DNA of 64,000 nt from Xanthomonas sp. CFBP 8443. GTDB lineage: Bacteria; Pseudomonadota; Gammaproteobacteria; Xanthomonadales; Xanthomonadaceae. The position numbers were made by a program, and so were the translations under genes. How positions within the stretch are numbered: position 1 is the stretch's first letter; the number at the start of each line of letters is the position of its first letter. The notes under the pieces were generated by a model. The model was given only the letters and a program-made list of their open reading frames with translations. It did not search any database and was not told the origin of the DNA. The stretch is from NCBI RefSeq assembly GCF_025666195.1, contig NZ_CP102592.1, forward strand, positions 1,798,001 to 1,862,000. Direction: 5' to 3'. This document shows, one piece after another, positions 39,933 to 49,425 of the stretch.

Positions 39933-41354
39933 ATGATCCGTCGCGAAACCCTGAGCGCCGCGAACCGCTTCGGCCTGGGCGCACGCCCCGGCGAACTGGC
40001 GGCCATCGACGATCCGCGCGGGTGGCTGATCGCGCAGTTGCGCCCGCTGCCTGCCGCCGTCCCGGCGATGCGGGACCTGCCCGACAGCCTGGAGTACCTG
40101 CGTCGCGAAGCCGCCTACCAGCGCGAGCGGCGTCTGGCGCGGAGGCAGGCGCCAGCCGATGCCAAGCCCGCGCAGCAAGCCGCGCGCGGCCTGTACCGGC
40201 AGGCGCAGGCGCAGGAACTGGCGGCGCGTTACGCCGTCGCGGTGGCCAGCGCGGACGGCTTCGCCGAGCGCCTGGTGCATTTCTGGTCCAACCATTTCGC
40301 GGTGTCGGTCGACAAGCGCGCGGCCGCGCTGTACGCCGCGCCGATGGAACGCGAGGCAATCCGCCCGCACTGCATGGGCCGCTTCGCCGACCTGTTGCTG
40401 GCGGTGGAGCGGCATCCGGCGATGCTGCGCTACCTGGACAACGCCAACTCGATCGGTCCCGACTCGGTGCTGGCGCAGCGCGCGCAGCGCCGTGCGGCGC
40501 GGCAGGGCCTGGAGGCGCCGCCGCGCCGTCCCGGCCTCAACGAGAACCTGGCGCGCGAGATCCTGGAATTGCACACGCTGGGCGTGGACGGCGGCTACAC
40601 CCAGGCCGACGTCACCGAACTGGCGCGCGCGATCACCGGCTGGGGCGTGCCGGCGCCGCGCGATTTCGAGCAAGGCGTACCCGAGCGCGCCTTCGTGTTC
40701 CGCGCGGCGGCGCATGCCGCCGGCAGCCGCCAACTGCTGGGCCGGCGCTACGCCGAAAGCGGGCTGGAACAGGGCGAGGCGATCCTGGCCGCACTGGCCC
40801 GGCACCCGGCCACCGCACGCCACGTGTCGCTGAAGCTGGCGCGGCATTTCGTCCGCGACGATCCGCCGCCGGCGCTGGTGCAGCGCATGGCCGACGCCTG
40901 GCTGCGCAGCGACGGCCACTTGCCCAGTGTGTACCGCGCGCTGATCGACAGCGCGCAGGCGTGGAGCGCGGATGCGCGCAAGTTCAAGCAGCCGCAGGAT
41001 TTCGTGCTGTCGGCGCTGCGCGCCGGCGGCGAATGGCCGCAGGCGCCGGCGCAGCAGAAGCAGGTGCTCGCATTGCTGGCGCGGATGGGGCAACCGCCGT
41101 TCACGCCGCGCTCGCCGGCCGGCTATGCCGACGCGGCTGCCGAGTGGAGCGGGCCGGATGCATTGTGGAAACGGGTGCAGGCGGCCGAGGCGCTGGCCGG
41201 CCTCGCACCGCCGACCGATCCGCTGGCCCTGGCCAGCAGCGTGTTCGCCACCAGTCTTGACCAGGACACCACCGGTGCCCTGCGCCGCGCCGAATCGCCG
41301 CGCGACGGCGTGGCCTTGCTGCTGGCCAGCCCGGCCTTCCAATGGCGCGCCTGA
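39933..41354 (+). CDS. DUF1800 family protein
   Basis: A 473-residue DUF1800 protein, function unknown. Family blocks: SAANRFGLGARPGELA, RLVHFWSNHFAVSVDK, NENLAREILELHTLGVDGGY and RHVSLKLARHFVRDDPP. No clear signal peptide is seen. CGGGAG precedes the ATG. The DUF1501 gene follows after 34 bp; this pairing is widespread and points to a joint role. Confidence 0.9.
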   Translation: MIRRETLSAANRFGLGARPGELAAIDDPRGWLIAQLRPLPAAVPAMRDLPDSLEYLRREAAYQRERRLARRQAPADAKPAQQAARGLYRQAQAQELAARYAVAVASADGFAERLVHFWSNHFAVSVDKRAAALYAAPMEREAIRPHCMGRFADLLLAVERHPAMLRYLDNANSIGPDSVLAQRAQRRAARQGLEAPPRRPGLNENLAREILELHTLGVDGGYTQADVTELARAITGWGVPAPRDFEQGVPERAFVFRAAAHAAGSRQLLGRRYAESGLEQGEAILAALARHPATARHVSLKLARHFVRDDPPPALVQRMADAWLRSDGHLPSVYRALIDSAQAWSADARKFKQPQDFVLSALRAGGEWPQAPAQQKQVLALLARMGQPPFTPRSPAGYADAAAEWSGPDALWKRVQAAEALAGLAPPTDPLALASSVFATSLDQDTTGALRRAESPRDGVALLLASPAFQWRA

Positions 41355-41388
41355 GCGGCGCGTCGCAACCGATCGCGGAGAACGCCCG

Positions 41389-42528
41389 ATGCAGCTGACA
41401 CGCCGCCGTTTCCTCGCCGCCAGCGGTGCGGCCACGTTGTTGAGCCTGTGGTCCGGTCCCGGCCCGGCCGCGCCGGTCGCGGACACCCGGCTGCTGGTGG
41501 TGTTGCTGCGCGGCGCGCTGGACGGCCTGCATGCGCTGGTGCCGCAGGGCGATGCCGACTACGCGCGGCTGCGCGGCGCGCTGGCGCCGCAGCAGACCTT
41601 GGCCCTGGACGGCAGCTTCGCGCTGCATCCGGCACTGGGCTTCGCCCACGAGCTGTATGCGCGCAAGCAGTGGCTGCCGGTGGTGGCGGTGGCGCCGCCG
41701 TATCGCGACCGCTCGCATTTCGAAGCGCAGGACTGCCTGGAGAACGGCACCGCGCGGCCCAGCGGCGCCTCCAGCGGCTGGCTCAACCGCTGTGCGGCGG
41801 CGCTGCACGGGGCCGAGGCGCTGTCGGTGAGCGCGGTGACGCCGCTGATCATGCGCGGCCCGGGCGCGGTCAGCAGCTGGTCGCCGCCATTGCCGAGCGC
41901 GGTCAATCCGATCCTGCTGCAGCGATTGCAGCCGCTGTACGCCGCCGATGCGCAGCTGGCCGACGGCTTCGCGCGCGCAGTGCGCGGGCAGGGCATGCAG
42001 GTGGACAGCGTCAAGGGCGGGCAGCTGCCGCAGGCGATGCGCGCCGCCGCCAGCTTCATGGCCACGGCCGATGGCCCACGCCTTGGCTTCGTCGAGGATT
42101 CGGGCTGGGACACGCACGGCAACCAGGCCGCGGTGCTGCAGCGCAAGCTGGGCGAGCTCGATGCCGGATTGCGCGCGTTCCATGACGGCGCCGGCGCGAG
42201 CTGGCAGCGCAGCGTGGTCGCGGTGGTGACCGAGTTCGGCCGCACCGCGGCGGTCAACGGGACCGGCGGCACCGATCACGGCACCGGCGGCGTCGCGTTC
42301 CTGGCCGGCGGCGCGGTGCGCGGCGGGCGCATTGCCGGCGACTGGCCGGGGCTGTCGCCGCGCGCGTTGAACGAAGGCCGCGATCTGCGCGCCACGGCCG
42401 ACTTGCGCGGCCTGTTCAAGCATCTGCTGGGCGCGCACCTGGGCGTGTCCGAAGCGGCGCTGGAAACGCAGGTGTTTCCCGGCAGCGCGGCGGTGCGGGC
42501 GATGGATGGGCTGGTGGCGTCGCGCTGA
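41389..42528 (+). CDS. Tat-exported DUF1501 family protein
   Basis: A 379-residue protein of the DUF1501 family, related to the alkaline-phosphatase/sulfatase fold. A twin-arginine leader MQLTRRRFLAASGAATLLSL predicts export. Motifs: LLVVLLRGALDGLHALVPQG, SHFEAQDCLENG, DSGWDTHGNQ, VVAVVTEFGRTAAVNGTGGT and DHGTGGVAFLAGG. CGGAGAA lies before the ATG. Co-transcribed with the DUF1800 gene; the substrate is unknown. Confidence 0.9.
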   Translation: MQLTRRRFLAASGAATLLSLWSGPGPAAPVADTRLLVVLLRGALDGLHALVPQGDADYARLRGALAPQQTLALDGSFALHPALGFAHELYARKQWLPVVAVAPPYRDRSHFEAQDCLENGTARPSGASSGWLNRCAAALHGAEALSVSAVTPLIMRGPGAVSSWSPPLPSAVNPILLQRLQPLYAADAQLADGFARAVRGQGMQVDSVKGGQLPQAMRAAASFMATADGPRLGFVEDSGWDTHGNQAAVLQRKLGELDAGLRAFHDGAGASWQRSVVAVVTEFGRTAAVNGTGGTDHGTGGVAFLAGGAVRGGRIAGDWPGLSPRALNEGRDLRATADLRGLFKHLLGAHLGVSEAALETQVFPGSAAVRAMDGLVASR

Positions 42529-42700
42529 GAGGCATGCCGATGGTGGACGCTACGGCTTCCAACCCGTTGTTGCATGCACGACCACCATGGCCGCCGCTCG
42601 GAGTCCAACGCGGCGGCCATTACCTCGTGCTGCGCTACGACACCGGTGCCGGCATGGCCTGCCGGCACCGTTCGCGTGTGTACTGCGTACGCGGCTAGGC

Positions 42701-43792
42701 TCAGTTCTGCGCCGGCGTGTTCTCTGCGAAATACTCGTGGCTGTCGGCGTTCTTCACCGCGCGCGCCGGATTGCTGGTGGCCAGGTTGCGCGCCGCGCTC
42801 TGGCCGTAGGCGTAGTCCTGGGTGCCGGCGACCACGGTGAAATGGCTCATTTCGTGGATCAGCGTGCCGGCCTTGGAGTCGGTGCCGGTCAGCGGCGCGC
42901 TCCAGAACGCGTTGCACACGTAGATCTGGTACGGCTGGTTGGCATAGACATAGGCATAGGCGCTGTCGCTGCAGCCGCAGTTGATGGTGACCTGGCCGTT
43001 GTTCTGGTCGATCGCTGCATCGATGTTGACGAAGTTGGAGGTGGCGGTGCTGTAGCGGCTGGCGTTGTAGGCGCCGAACCAGGAGGTGTAGCGCGCGCCG
43101 GTGCTGCCGCCGTTGAGATAGGTCTTGGCGTTCTGCGAGTAGGTGCGCGCCGAGTTGACCGCGCTGCCGATGGTGCTGATCTGGCTGCTGCTGCACGAGG
43201 CGTAGTTGATGCCGTTGACCACCGCCTGCGGGCCGGCCATTAGGTCGTTGCGCGTCGCGCGGCCGCGGCCGTCCAGCCTCAGCGTCAGCGGCGCGCTGGA
43301 GACCGTCTGCGGCTGGCCGTCGGCGCGCAGCATCTTGTTGCCGTCGGAGAACGAGGCGTACTGCAGCGAGGCGTTGAGATGGATGCTGTAGTTGCCGCTG
43401 CGCGACAGGTCGTAGGCGCTGCCCAGGTCGATCTGCGCATGCCGCGCTTCGCCCGGCTGCAGGATCACGAAGTCCTCCGCGCGCGGTGCGGCGCGCTTGA
43501 CCAGGCGCCCGACGTAGTCGACCGCGCTGCCGTCGCGCACCACCTCGAACAGGCTGGCGTCGAGTTCGCCCAGCGGCAATTCCCACCTAGGCACGCGCGC
43601 GATGCGCTCGCCGGTATTGCGCACGGTGACCGCGAGTTGGCCGCGGTGCTGGCCGTCGGCGTCGGCGACCGGCGCCAGTTCGACCTGCAACGGCGTGGCG
43701 TTGCGCGACAGCTGCGATTGCGCGGTGGCCGCCGAGATGCTGCCGACCAGGCTGAAGCCGATTGCCGCCGAGATCAGGGATGCGCGTTTCAT
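42701..43792 (-). CDS. Secreted M35-type (aspzincin) metallopeptidase
   Basis: A 363-residue exported protease of the deuterolysin/peptidyl-Lys metallopeptidase group. A signal peptide (KRASLISAAIGFSLVGSISA) is followed by a beta-rich prodomain-like region (about 27-165) and the catalytic domain. The zinc motif HEMSH is at 313-317 and the aspzincin GTxDxxYG motif, GTQDYAYG, at 323-330. Six cysteines in the mature part (for example CSSSQ, NCGCSD, VCNAFW) suggest disulfides. GGAGAGAG precedes the ATG at 43792. The substrate is unknown. Confidence 0.9.
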   Translation of the reverse strand: MKRASLISAAIGFSLVGSISAATAQSQLSRNATPLQVELAPVADADGQHRGQLAVTVRNTGERIARVPRWELPLGELDASLFEVVRDGSAVDYVGRLVKRAAPRAEDFVILQPGEARHAQIDLGSAYDLSRSGNYSIHLNASLQYASFSDGNKMLRADGQPQTVSSAPLTLRLDGRGRATRNDLMAGPQAVVNGINYASCSSSQISTIGSAVNSARTYSQNAKTYLNGGSTGARYTSWFGAYNASRYSTATSNFVNIDAAIDQNNGQVTINCGCSDSAYAYVYANQPYQIYVCNAFWSAPLTGTDSKAGTLIHEMSHFTVVAGTQDYAYGQSAARNLATSNPARAVKNADSHEYFAENTPAQN

Positions 43793-44079
43793 GCAGGCTC
43801 TCTCCATTCGGAAAAGGGGGCGCCCATGCGAGGGCGTATGCAAACTAGCCCGGCATGCCACGGGCAAGCGGCATTTGCGCGTTTGTCTGCGATTTCGTCC
43901 AGCGAAGCGGGCGGCGAATCCCACAATGCGCGTGCGCGCATGCGCTGCCGGCATCGATCCGCCGCCGCGAATCCGGCGGGTGCTGCGCCGCATCGCACGG
44001 CGATGCGTGCGGTGCCGGTTTGCCGATTCGCATGCAGATCACTAGAGTCTGTCGCTTGCGCCCTGGAAGAAGGAACGTC

Positions 44080-45633
44080 ATGCGATTGCTGCGCCTGGTG
44101 GTGGCGGTTGCACTGACTGCGCTGGCGGCGATGGCCGCTGCGCAGCCCGCGGCCCGCGAGATCGCGCTCGATGTGCAGGGGCCGACGACGCCGCGCGACC
44201 GCTTCTACGATCTGTCGGTGGGCTCGGACTATCCGGGCACGCTGCTGCGCGAAGACAGCCTGGCGCAGCTGCGCACCGCCCGGGACGAACTGGGTTTCCG
44301 CTACCTGCGCTTCCACGCGATCTTCCACGACGTGCTCGGCACCTATCGCGAGGTCGATGGGCGCCCGGTTTACGACTGGAGCAAGATCGACCAGCTCTAC
44401 GACCGCATGCTCGGCATGGGCATCCGACCCTTCGTCGAACTGGGCTTCACCCCGGAGGCGATGAAGCGTTCCGACCAGCGGATCTTCTACTGGAAGGGCA
44501 ACACCTCGCATCCGCAGCTGGACAAGTGGCGCGCGCTGGTCGATGCCTTCGTGCGTCATGCGCGCGAACGCTACGGCGAAGAGGAAGTGCGGCGCTGGTA
44601 TTTCGAGGTCTGGAACGAGCCGAATCTGGCCGGTTTCTGGGAGAACGCCGACCAGCCGGCGTACTTCGCGCTGTACGCCGCCACGGCCAAGACGATCAAG
44701 CGCATCGACCCGCAGCTCAAGGTCGGCGGGCCGTCGACGGCCGGTGCGGCCTGGGTGCCGGAATTCATCGCCCATGCACATGCCGCCGGCGCGCCGCTGG
44801 ATTTCATCACCACCCACACCTACGGCGTGGACGGCGGCTTCCTGGACGAAAAGGGCGAGAGCGACACCAAGCTGTCGCCATCGCCCGATGCGGTGGTCGG
44901 CGACGTGCGCCGCGTGCGCGAGCAGATCCAGGCCTCGGCGATGCCGGGCTTGCCGCTGTACTTCACCGAGTGGAGCAGCAGCTACACGCCGCGCGACCCG
45001 GTGCACGACGCCTACCTCAGCGCGGCCTACATCCTGAGCAAGCTCAAGGCGACCGAAGGGCTGGTGCAGGGCATGAGCTACTGGACCTACAGCGACCTGT
45101 TCGAGGAGCCGGGCCCGCCGACCGCGCCGTTCCAGGGCGGCTTCGGCCTGCTCAATCCGCAGGGCGTCCGCAAGCCGGCGTACTTCGCCTACAAGTACCT
45201 CAACGCGCTGGGCGAGCGGCAGCTGCGCAACACCGATTCGCAGAGCTATGCCACCTACGACGGCGGCGTGCTGAAAGTGCTGGCCTGGGACTTCGTCACC
45301 CCGCAGCAGGACAAGAGCAACCGCCCGTACTTCACCCAGGTGCTGCCGGCGGCCGCGACCGCGCCGCTGCGCCTGCAATTGCGCGGACTGGCGCCGGGCA
45401 CGTATGCGTTGGCGATCCGTCGCACCGGTTTCGACGCCAACGATGCGTACAGCGCATATCTGCGCATGGGATCGCCGAAGGCGTTGAGCGCCGAGCAACT
45501 GCGCAAGCTGCAGGGCATGACCGCCGATACGCCAGAGCTGCGCCGCGTGCGCGTGGGCAAGGACGGCAACGCGCAGGTGGAGGTTGCGATGCGCGCCAAC
45601 GACGTGGTGCTGGTGGAGTTGCGCCCGCGTTAG
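44080..45633 (+). CDS. Exported GH39 family glycosidase (beta-xylosidase type)
   Basis: A 517-residue glycoside hydrolase of family 39, expected to cleave beta-xylosides or related plant-wall sugars. A signal peptide ends at AAMAAAQ. The TIM-barrel acid/base Glu180 is in VWNEPNLAGFW and the nucleophile Glu297 in YFTEWSSSY. The C-terminal beta-sandwich follows about residue 385. AGAAGGAA precedes the ATG. No other carbohydrate genes adjoin it, so its target is uncertain; convergent with ispA across a REP pair. Confidence 0.9.
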   Translation: MRLLRLVVAVALTALAAMAAAQPAAREIALDVQGPTTPRDRFYDLSVGSDYPGTLLREDSLAQLRTARDELGFRYLRFHAIFHDVLGTYREVDGRPVYDWSKIDQLYDRMLGMGIRPFVELGFTPEAMKRSDQRIFYWKGNTSHPQLDKWRALVDAFVRHARERYGEEEVRRWYFEVWNEPNLAGFWENADQPAYFALYAATAKTIKRIDPQLKVGGPSTAGAAWVPEFIAHAHAAGAPLDFITTHTYGVDGGFLDEKGESDTKLSPSPDAVVGDVRRVREQIQASAMPGLPLYFTEWSSSYTPRDPVHDAYLSAAYILSKLKATEGLVQGMSYWTYSDLFEEPGPPTAPFQGGFGLLNPQGVRKPAYFAYKYLNALGERQLRNTDSQSYATYDGGVLKVLAWDFVTPQQDKSNRPYFTQVLPAAATAPLRLQLRGLAPGTYALAIRRTGFDANDAYSAYLRMGSPKALSAEQLRKLQGMTADTPELRRVRVGKDGNAQVEVAMRANDVVLVELRPR

Positions 45634-45671
45634 CGGTATCGCTCTGCACTGTTCGCAGGTATGCCCGCTTT

Positions 45672-45739
45672 TGTAGGAGCGGCTTCAGCCGCGACAGGCA
45701 TTGTCGGTAACGCCTGTCGCGGCTGAAGCCGCTCCTACA
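45672..45739. repeat. Inverted REP pair (28-bp perfect arms)
   Basis: Two REP units head to head: arms 45672-45699 and 45712-45739 are exact reverse complements over 28 bp, loop 12 bp. Each contains GTAGGAGCGGCTTCAGCCGC. Placed between the convergent GH39 and ispA genes. Confidence 0.92.
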
Positions 45740-45764
45740 GGGGAGGGGGCCTCGCCCGATTCGG

Positions 45765-46646
45765 TCAGTGCGAGCGATCCACCGCCAGCCGTGCCAGCGC
45801 CGCCAGCGCATCGGCGCGGGGGCCGTGGCCGTGCAGGCTGTCGCGCATCGTTGCCGCCAGTTCGGCCAGCTTGGCCTTGGCGCCGTCCATGCCGAGCAGC
45901 GCCGGATACGTGGACTTGGCCTGCGCCGCATCCTTGCCGGCGGTCTTGCCGAGCTGTTCGGAGCTGGCCTCGACATCAAGGATGTCGTCGCGCACCTGGA
46001 ACGCCAGGCCCAGCGCCGTGGCGAAGGCGTCCAGCCGCGCGAGCGCGCCGTCGTCGGCGCCGCCGCCGAGCGCGCCCAGGCGCACGCTGGCGCGGATCAG
46101 CGCACCGGTCTTCAGCGCATGCATGCGCTGCAGCGCGGCCAGCGGCTGCACCGCGCCGGTGGCGTCGATGTCCAGCGCCTGGCCGCCGCACATGCCGGCC
46201 GCGCCCGCGGCCTCGGCCAGGGTCTGCAGCCAGCGCACGCGCAATGCCGCATCGGCAGTGCCGGCGCCTGCCAACAGCGAGAAGGCCAGGCTCTGCAGCG
46301 CATCGCCGGCCAGGATCGCGGTGGCTTCGTCGAAGGCGATGTGCACGGTCGGGCGGCCGCGGCGCAGGGCGTCGTCGTCCATCGCCGGCAGGTCGTCGTG
46401 GACCAGCGAGTAGGCGTGGATCAGTTCCACCGCCAGCGCCGGCGCATCGAGCTGCGCTGCATCGACCTCGAACAACGCGCCGCTGGCGTAGACCAGCAGC
46501 GGGCGCATGCGTTTGCCGCCGCCGAGGGTGGCGTGACGCATCGCCGCGTGCAGGCGCTGCGGCGCGGCCGTGGCGGCGGGCAGGTGCGCATCCAGGCCGG
46601 CTTCCACGCGCTGGCGCCAGCGCGCGAAGGCGGCATCAGCCGCCAT
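45765..46646 (-). CDS. ispA: Farnesyl diphosphate synthase
   Basis: Condenses isopentenyl diphosphate with dimethylallyl and geranyl diphosphate; 293 residues. The first Asp-rich motif is [12 protein letters not shown] (Asp84, Asp85, Asp90) and the second [26 protein letters not shown] carries the Lys/Arg diphosphate-binding site. The ATG overlaps the end of xseB by 11 bp. dxs, often next in this cluster, is not here. Confidence 0.96.
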   Translation of the reverse strand: MAADAAFARWRQRVEAGLDAHLPAATAAPQRLHAAMRHATLGGGKRMRPLLVYASGALFEVDAAQLDAPALAVELIHAYSLVHDDLPAMDDDALRRGRPTVHIAFDEATAILAGDALQSLAFSLLAGAGTADAALRVRWLQTLAEAAGAAGMCGGQALDIDATGAVQPLAALQRMHALKTGALIRASVRLGALGGGADDGALARLDAFATALGLAFQVRDDILDVEASSEQLGKTAGKDAAQAKSTYPALLGMDGAKAKLAELAATMRDSLHGHGPRADALAALARLAVDRSH

Positions 46647-46899
46647 GGAGCGGGGCGGGATCGAACGGCTCGGCGGCGTCCGGCTGCTCCGGGTCGCTGA
46701 GCAGGCGCACGCGCAGTTCGGCCTGTTCCAGCGCCTGCTGGCACTGCCGGTACAGGCCGACGCCGCGCTCGTAGGCGCTCAGCGACTGTTCCAGGCTCAG
46801 GTCGCCGGTTTCCATCTTCTCCACCAGCACTTCCAGCTCCTCGAGCGATTGCTCGAAGCGGGCGACCGGGGAGGCATCGTCTAGGGACTTCTTGGGCAT
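46636..46899 (-). CDS. xseB: Exodeoxyribonuclease VII small subunit
   Basis: An 87-residue helical subunit that activates Xse[21 protein letters not shown] and [20 protein letters not shown] are the family core. Start at 46899 ([14 protein letters not shown]); it overlaps ispA by 11 bp. xseA is not in the window. Confidence 0.95.
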   Translation of the reverse strand: MPKKSLDDASPVARFEQSLEELEVLVEKMETGDLSLEQSLSAYERGVGLYRQCQQALEQAELRVRLLSDPEQPDAAEPFDPAPLHGG

Positions 46900-46930
46900 C
46901 GCGGAAGTGTGCGCGGCGTCGGCGGCAGGG

Positions 46931-48277
46931 TCAATGCGAGGCAGGTGACGATGGCGTCGCGGCGGTGTCGAGCAGCAGCCGTGCGCGCCGCGCCTGCAGC
47001 CAGGCGTGCAGCGGCGCGGCGACGAGGCCGGTGCCGGCCGCCAGCAGCCGATCGCCCTCGAACAGCAAGGGCAGGCGCGCGCGCTGCCAGGGCGGGACCG
47101 CGTGTTCCTGCAGCAGGTGCTTGAGCGCCTGCGAGTGGCTGCGACCGGGCAGCACGATGCGTTCGCCGCCCTGGCGCAGCCGCACCAGCAGCGGGGCATC
47201 GAAGCCCAGCGGCGCGGCGCCGCACAGGCGCAGGCGGCGGCCGTCGGGCAGCGCCAGCGGCGCGTGGCCGTCCCACTGCGCCTGCCAATCGGCGGGCAGC
47301 GGCGGCGGATCGCGTTCGGCATGCAGCGCGTCGCGCCAGCTGCGCAGCGTCGCGCCGTGCCAGGCGAACTGCGCGGACGCGTCGGCACGCGCGTGCAGCA
47401 GGCTGCGTTCGACCGCCGCCAGGCCGGCGGCCGGCAGCGGCGGCAGGCCCGCTTGTCCGATCCAGCGGCGCAGCACGCGCGCGCGGCGCGGCGCCGGCAG
47501 CGCGCGCAGACCGGGCAGCGACAACGGCGCCGCAGGGTCGTCGCGCAGCGCCTCCAGCGCGGCCTGGTCGCCGTCGTCCAGCAGGGCGCCGGCCTCGCCG
47601 CACAGCTGCGCGCTGCGCGCCAGCGCGGCATCGGCATGCGGCCAGCGCTGGCGCAGCAGCGGCAGCACGTGCAGGCGCAGGAAATTGCGGTCGAAGCCGG
47701 GATCGGCGTTGCTCGGGTCGTCGATCCAGCGCAGCGCATGCCGCTGCGCATACGCATGCAGATCGCTGCGCGGCAGCGCCAGCAGCGGCCGCCACAGCAT
47801 GCCGTGGGCGAAACTGCGCAGGCTCTGCATCGCCGCCAGCCCGTCCGGTCCGGAGGCGCGCAGCGCGCGCAGCAGGAAGGTCTCGGCCTGGTCGTCGCGG
47901 TGCTGCGCCAACGCCAGCCACTCGCCGGCGGCCAGCGCCTGGGCGAAGGCCGCGCGCCGCGCCTGCCGCGCCGCCGCTTCCAGGCCGTGGCCGCTGTCGC
48001 GCGGCACCTGTACGCGCAGCACCTGTAGCGGGATCGCCAGCGCCGCGCAGACCGCGGCGCATTGCGCGGCCCAGGCATCGGCGTCGGCGTGCAGGCCGTG
48101 GTGCACGTGCACCGCGCGCAGCCCGGCGCGGCGGTAGTGCGGCTGCTGCGCCAGCGCATGCAGCAGCACGCTCGAATCCAGCCCGCCGCTGAAACCCACC
48201 AGCACCGCCGCCGGCGCCGGATCGGGCAGGGCGGCGCTCACGGGGCAGGGCGGTGCGCTGTGGGAACGGGCGGTCAT
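46931..48277 (-). CDS. tilS: tRNA(Ile)-lysidine synthase
   Basis: Modifies cytidine 34 of tRNA-Ile(CAU) to lysidine; essential. 448 residues. The PP-loop SGGLDSS is at 30-35, followed by [13 protein letters not shown] and [20 protein letters not shown]. The middle and C-terminal substrate-binding domains end with [20 protein letters not shown]. Start at 48277 with a TAAAGT box six bases upstream. xseB follows 31 bp downstream. Confidence 0.94.
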   Translation of the reverse strand: MTARSHSAPPCPVSAALPDPAPAAVLVGFSGGLDSSVLLHALAQQPHYRRAGLRAVHVHHGLHADADAWAAQCAAVCAALAIPLQVLRVQVPRDSGHGLEAAARQARRAAFAQALAAGEWLALAQHRDDQAETFLLRALRASGPDGLAAMQSLRSFAHGMLWRPLLALPRSDLHAYAQRHALRWIDDPSNADPGFDRNFLRLHVLPLLRQRWPHADAALARSAQLCGEAGALLDDGDQAALEALRDDPAAPLSLPGLRALPAPRRARVLRRWIGQAGLPPLPAAGLAAVERSLLHARADASAQFAWHGATLRSWRDALHAERDPPPLPADWQAQWDGHAPLALPDGRRLRLCGAAPLGFDAPLLVRLRQGGERIVLPGRSHSQALKHLLQEHAVPPWQRARLPLLFEGDRLLAAGTGLVAAPLHAWLQARRARLLLDTAATPSSPASH

Positions 48278-48283
48278 CGCGTC

Positions 48284-48289
48284 ACTTTA
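48284..48289 (-). promoter_or_regulatory. -10 hexamer (TAAAGT), predicted leaderless start
   Basis: TAAAGT on the minus strand ends six bases (GACGCG) before the tilS ATG, placing the predicted start on the ATG. It probably drives tilS-xseB-ispA. Confidence 0.45.
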
Positions 48290-48531
48290 GAGGCTGGCGC
48301 CGGTCGGCGCGATTGGGAGCATGCCGGGTGCGCCGCGGCGCGTGCGGTACGACGCGACCTGCATGCCGATCGCGTGCGGGGGGCGATGCGCTGTGTCTGT
48401 GCCGTGCACGACGTGTCGCGCGCCGGGCGCGTCGCCCATCTGGCGGTGCGGCAATGCGCGCGCGGCCGGGCATAGGCCCGCCAGAGTACGGCGTGGAGCG
48501 GAGCACGGCGGTGCGTCGGTGCGCATGCGTA

Positions 48532-48797
48532 GAAGATCCATCGCCGCGCTGCGTGCGTGTCGCATCTCGACCGCCGGTCATTGCGCAACGCACCGAACCG
48601 CGGCGAGCAGGTCCGCAGGTTCAGGGGTGGGATGGAAGCAAGCGGCTATGCATGCCGAAGATCCATCGCCGCGCCGCGTGCGTGTCGCATCTCGACCGTC
48701 GGTCATTGCGCAACGCACCGAACCGCGGCGAGCAGGTCCGCAGGTTCAGGGGTGGGATGAAGCAAGCGGCTGTGCACGCCGAAGACCCGTCGCCGCC
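48532..48797. repeat. 125-bp tandem repeat, two full copies plus partial
   Basis: Copy 1 48532-48656 (125 bp), copy 2 48657-48780 (124 bp, one base deleted), and the start of a third at 48781. Each begins GAAGA(T/C)CC(A/G)TCGCCGC and contains GGTCATTGCGCAACGCACCG and GCAGGTCCGCAGGTTCAGG. The two copies differ at only a few bases. Confidence 0.9.
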
Positions 48798-48861
48798 CAC
48801 ACCAATGCGCGATTGTGCACTGACGCGACAGCGCGCCACCGGCGCGGACCTGCCGCGTCGG

Positions 48862-49425
48862 TCAGCGCGCCGGTTCGGGCACTTCGCGGTTGCCGCGGTC
48901 GATGAAGTACCAGCGCCCGCCAAGCATCGGGGTGTGCCCGTCGAGCCCGGGCGTGCCGCGATGGCAGCCGTCGCAGACCTGCGCCACGCCGTTCTCGAAC
49001 GGCCAGGCGAAGTCGTGGACCGGCGCGATCACTTCGCGCAACTGCTGGTCGTAGAAGCCGATGCGGCCATGGAAGATGCCGCGGGTCAGGCCTTCGACGA
49101 AATAGTCCGGCCCGTTGTCCCAGAGGATCACCGGCAGGCTGCTGCCGTCGGCGCGCACGTAATAGAACTGGTCGTTCACGGTCAGCACGGACAGTCCTTC
49201 GGCATCGAACTGCAGGCCCCGCAGTGCCTGCGGCGACAGCGCCAGGCGCCCGTCGGCACCGACGCTGCAGCCGGGCACGACGTCCCTGTCGGCGTTCGGA
49301 TCGGCCAGCCGGCAGGCGGCGTCGGCCTGCGCCCAGGCGGACGGCGCCGCGGCGATCGCCGCCAGCGCGAGCAGCCAGGCTGCGGCGCGCCCGACGACCG
49401 TGCGCTGCGGCCGTATCGCCGTCAT
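48862..49425 (-). CDS. Exported hypothetical protein with a CxxCH motif
   Basis: A 187-residue exported protein of no family I recognise. A signal peptide (AAAWLLALAAIAAAPSAWA) is cleaved near WAQADA. The mature part has aromatic short repeats (VLTVNDQFYYVRADG, LPVILWDNGPDYFVEGL, IFHGRIGFYDQQL) and a late VCDGCH (Cys-x-x-Cys-His), a possible haem-c site; the two Cys could instead bind metal or form a disulfide. The ATG overlaps the phosphatase stop (ATGA, 49422-49425), so it is translated with it. Confidence 0.7.
   Translation of the reverse strand: MTAIRPQRTVVGRAAAWLLALAAIAAAPSAWAQADAACRLADPNADRDVVPGCSVGADGRLALSPQALRGLQFDAEGLSVLTVNDQFYYVRADGSSLPVILWDNGPDYFVEGLTRGIFHGRIGFYDQQLREVIAPVHDFAWPFENGVAQVCDGCHRGTPGLDGHTPMLGGRWYFIDRGNREVPEPAR

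Larger units (their letters stand above)
48278..48861. other. Intergenic region dominated by a tandem repeat
   Basis: These 584 bp contain the tilS promoter hexamer and the 125-bp tandem repeat. Open frames in all directions exist only because the repeat lacks stops; they are Arg/Ala-rich and unlike any protein. No gene is supported. Confidence 0.6.

Noticed and set aside
48532..48797. CRISPR array
   Set aside because: Units are directly adjacent with no unique spacers and are 125 bp long.
48321..48905. Open frames across the tandem repeat as a repeat protein
   Set aside because: The copies differ by a deletion that shifts the frame, and composition is Arg/Ala/Ser shadow-like.
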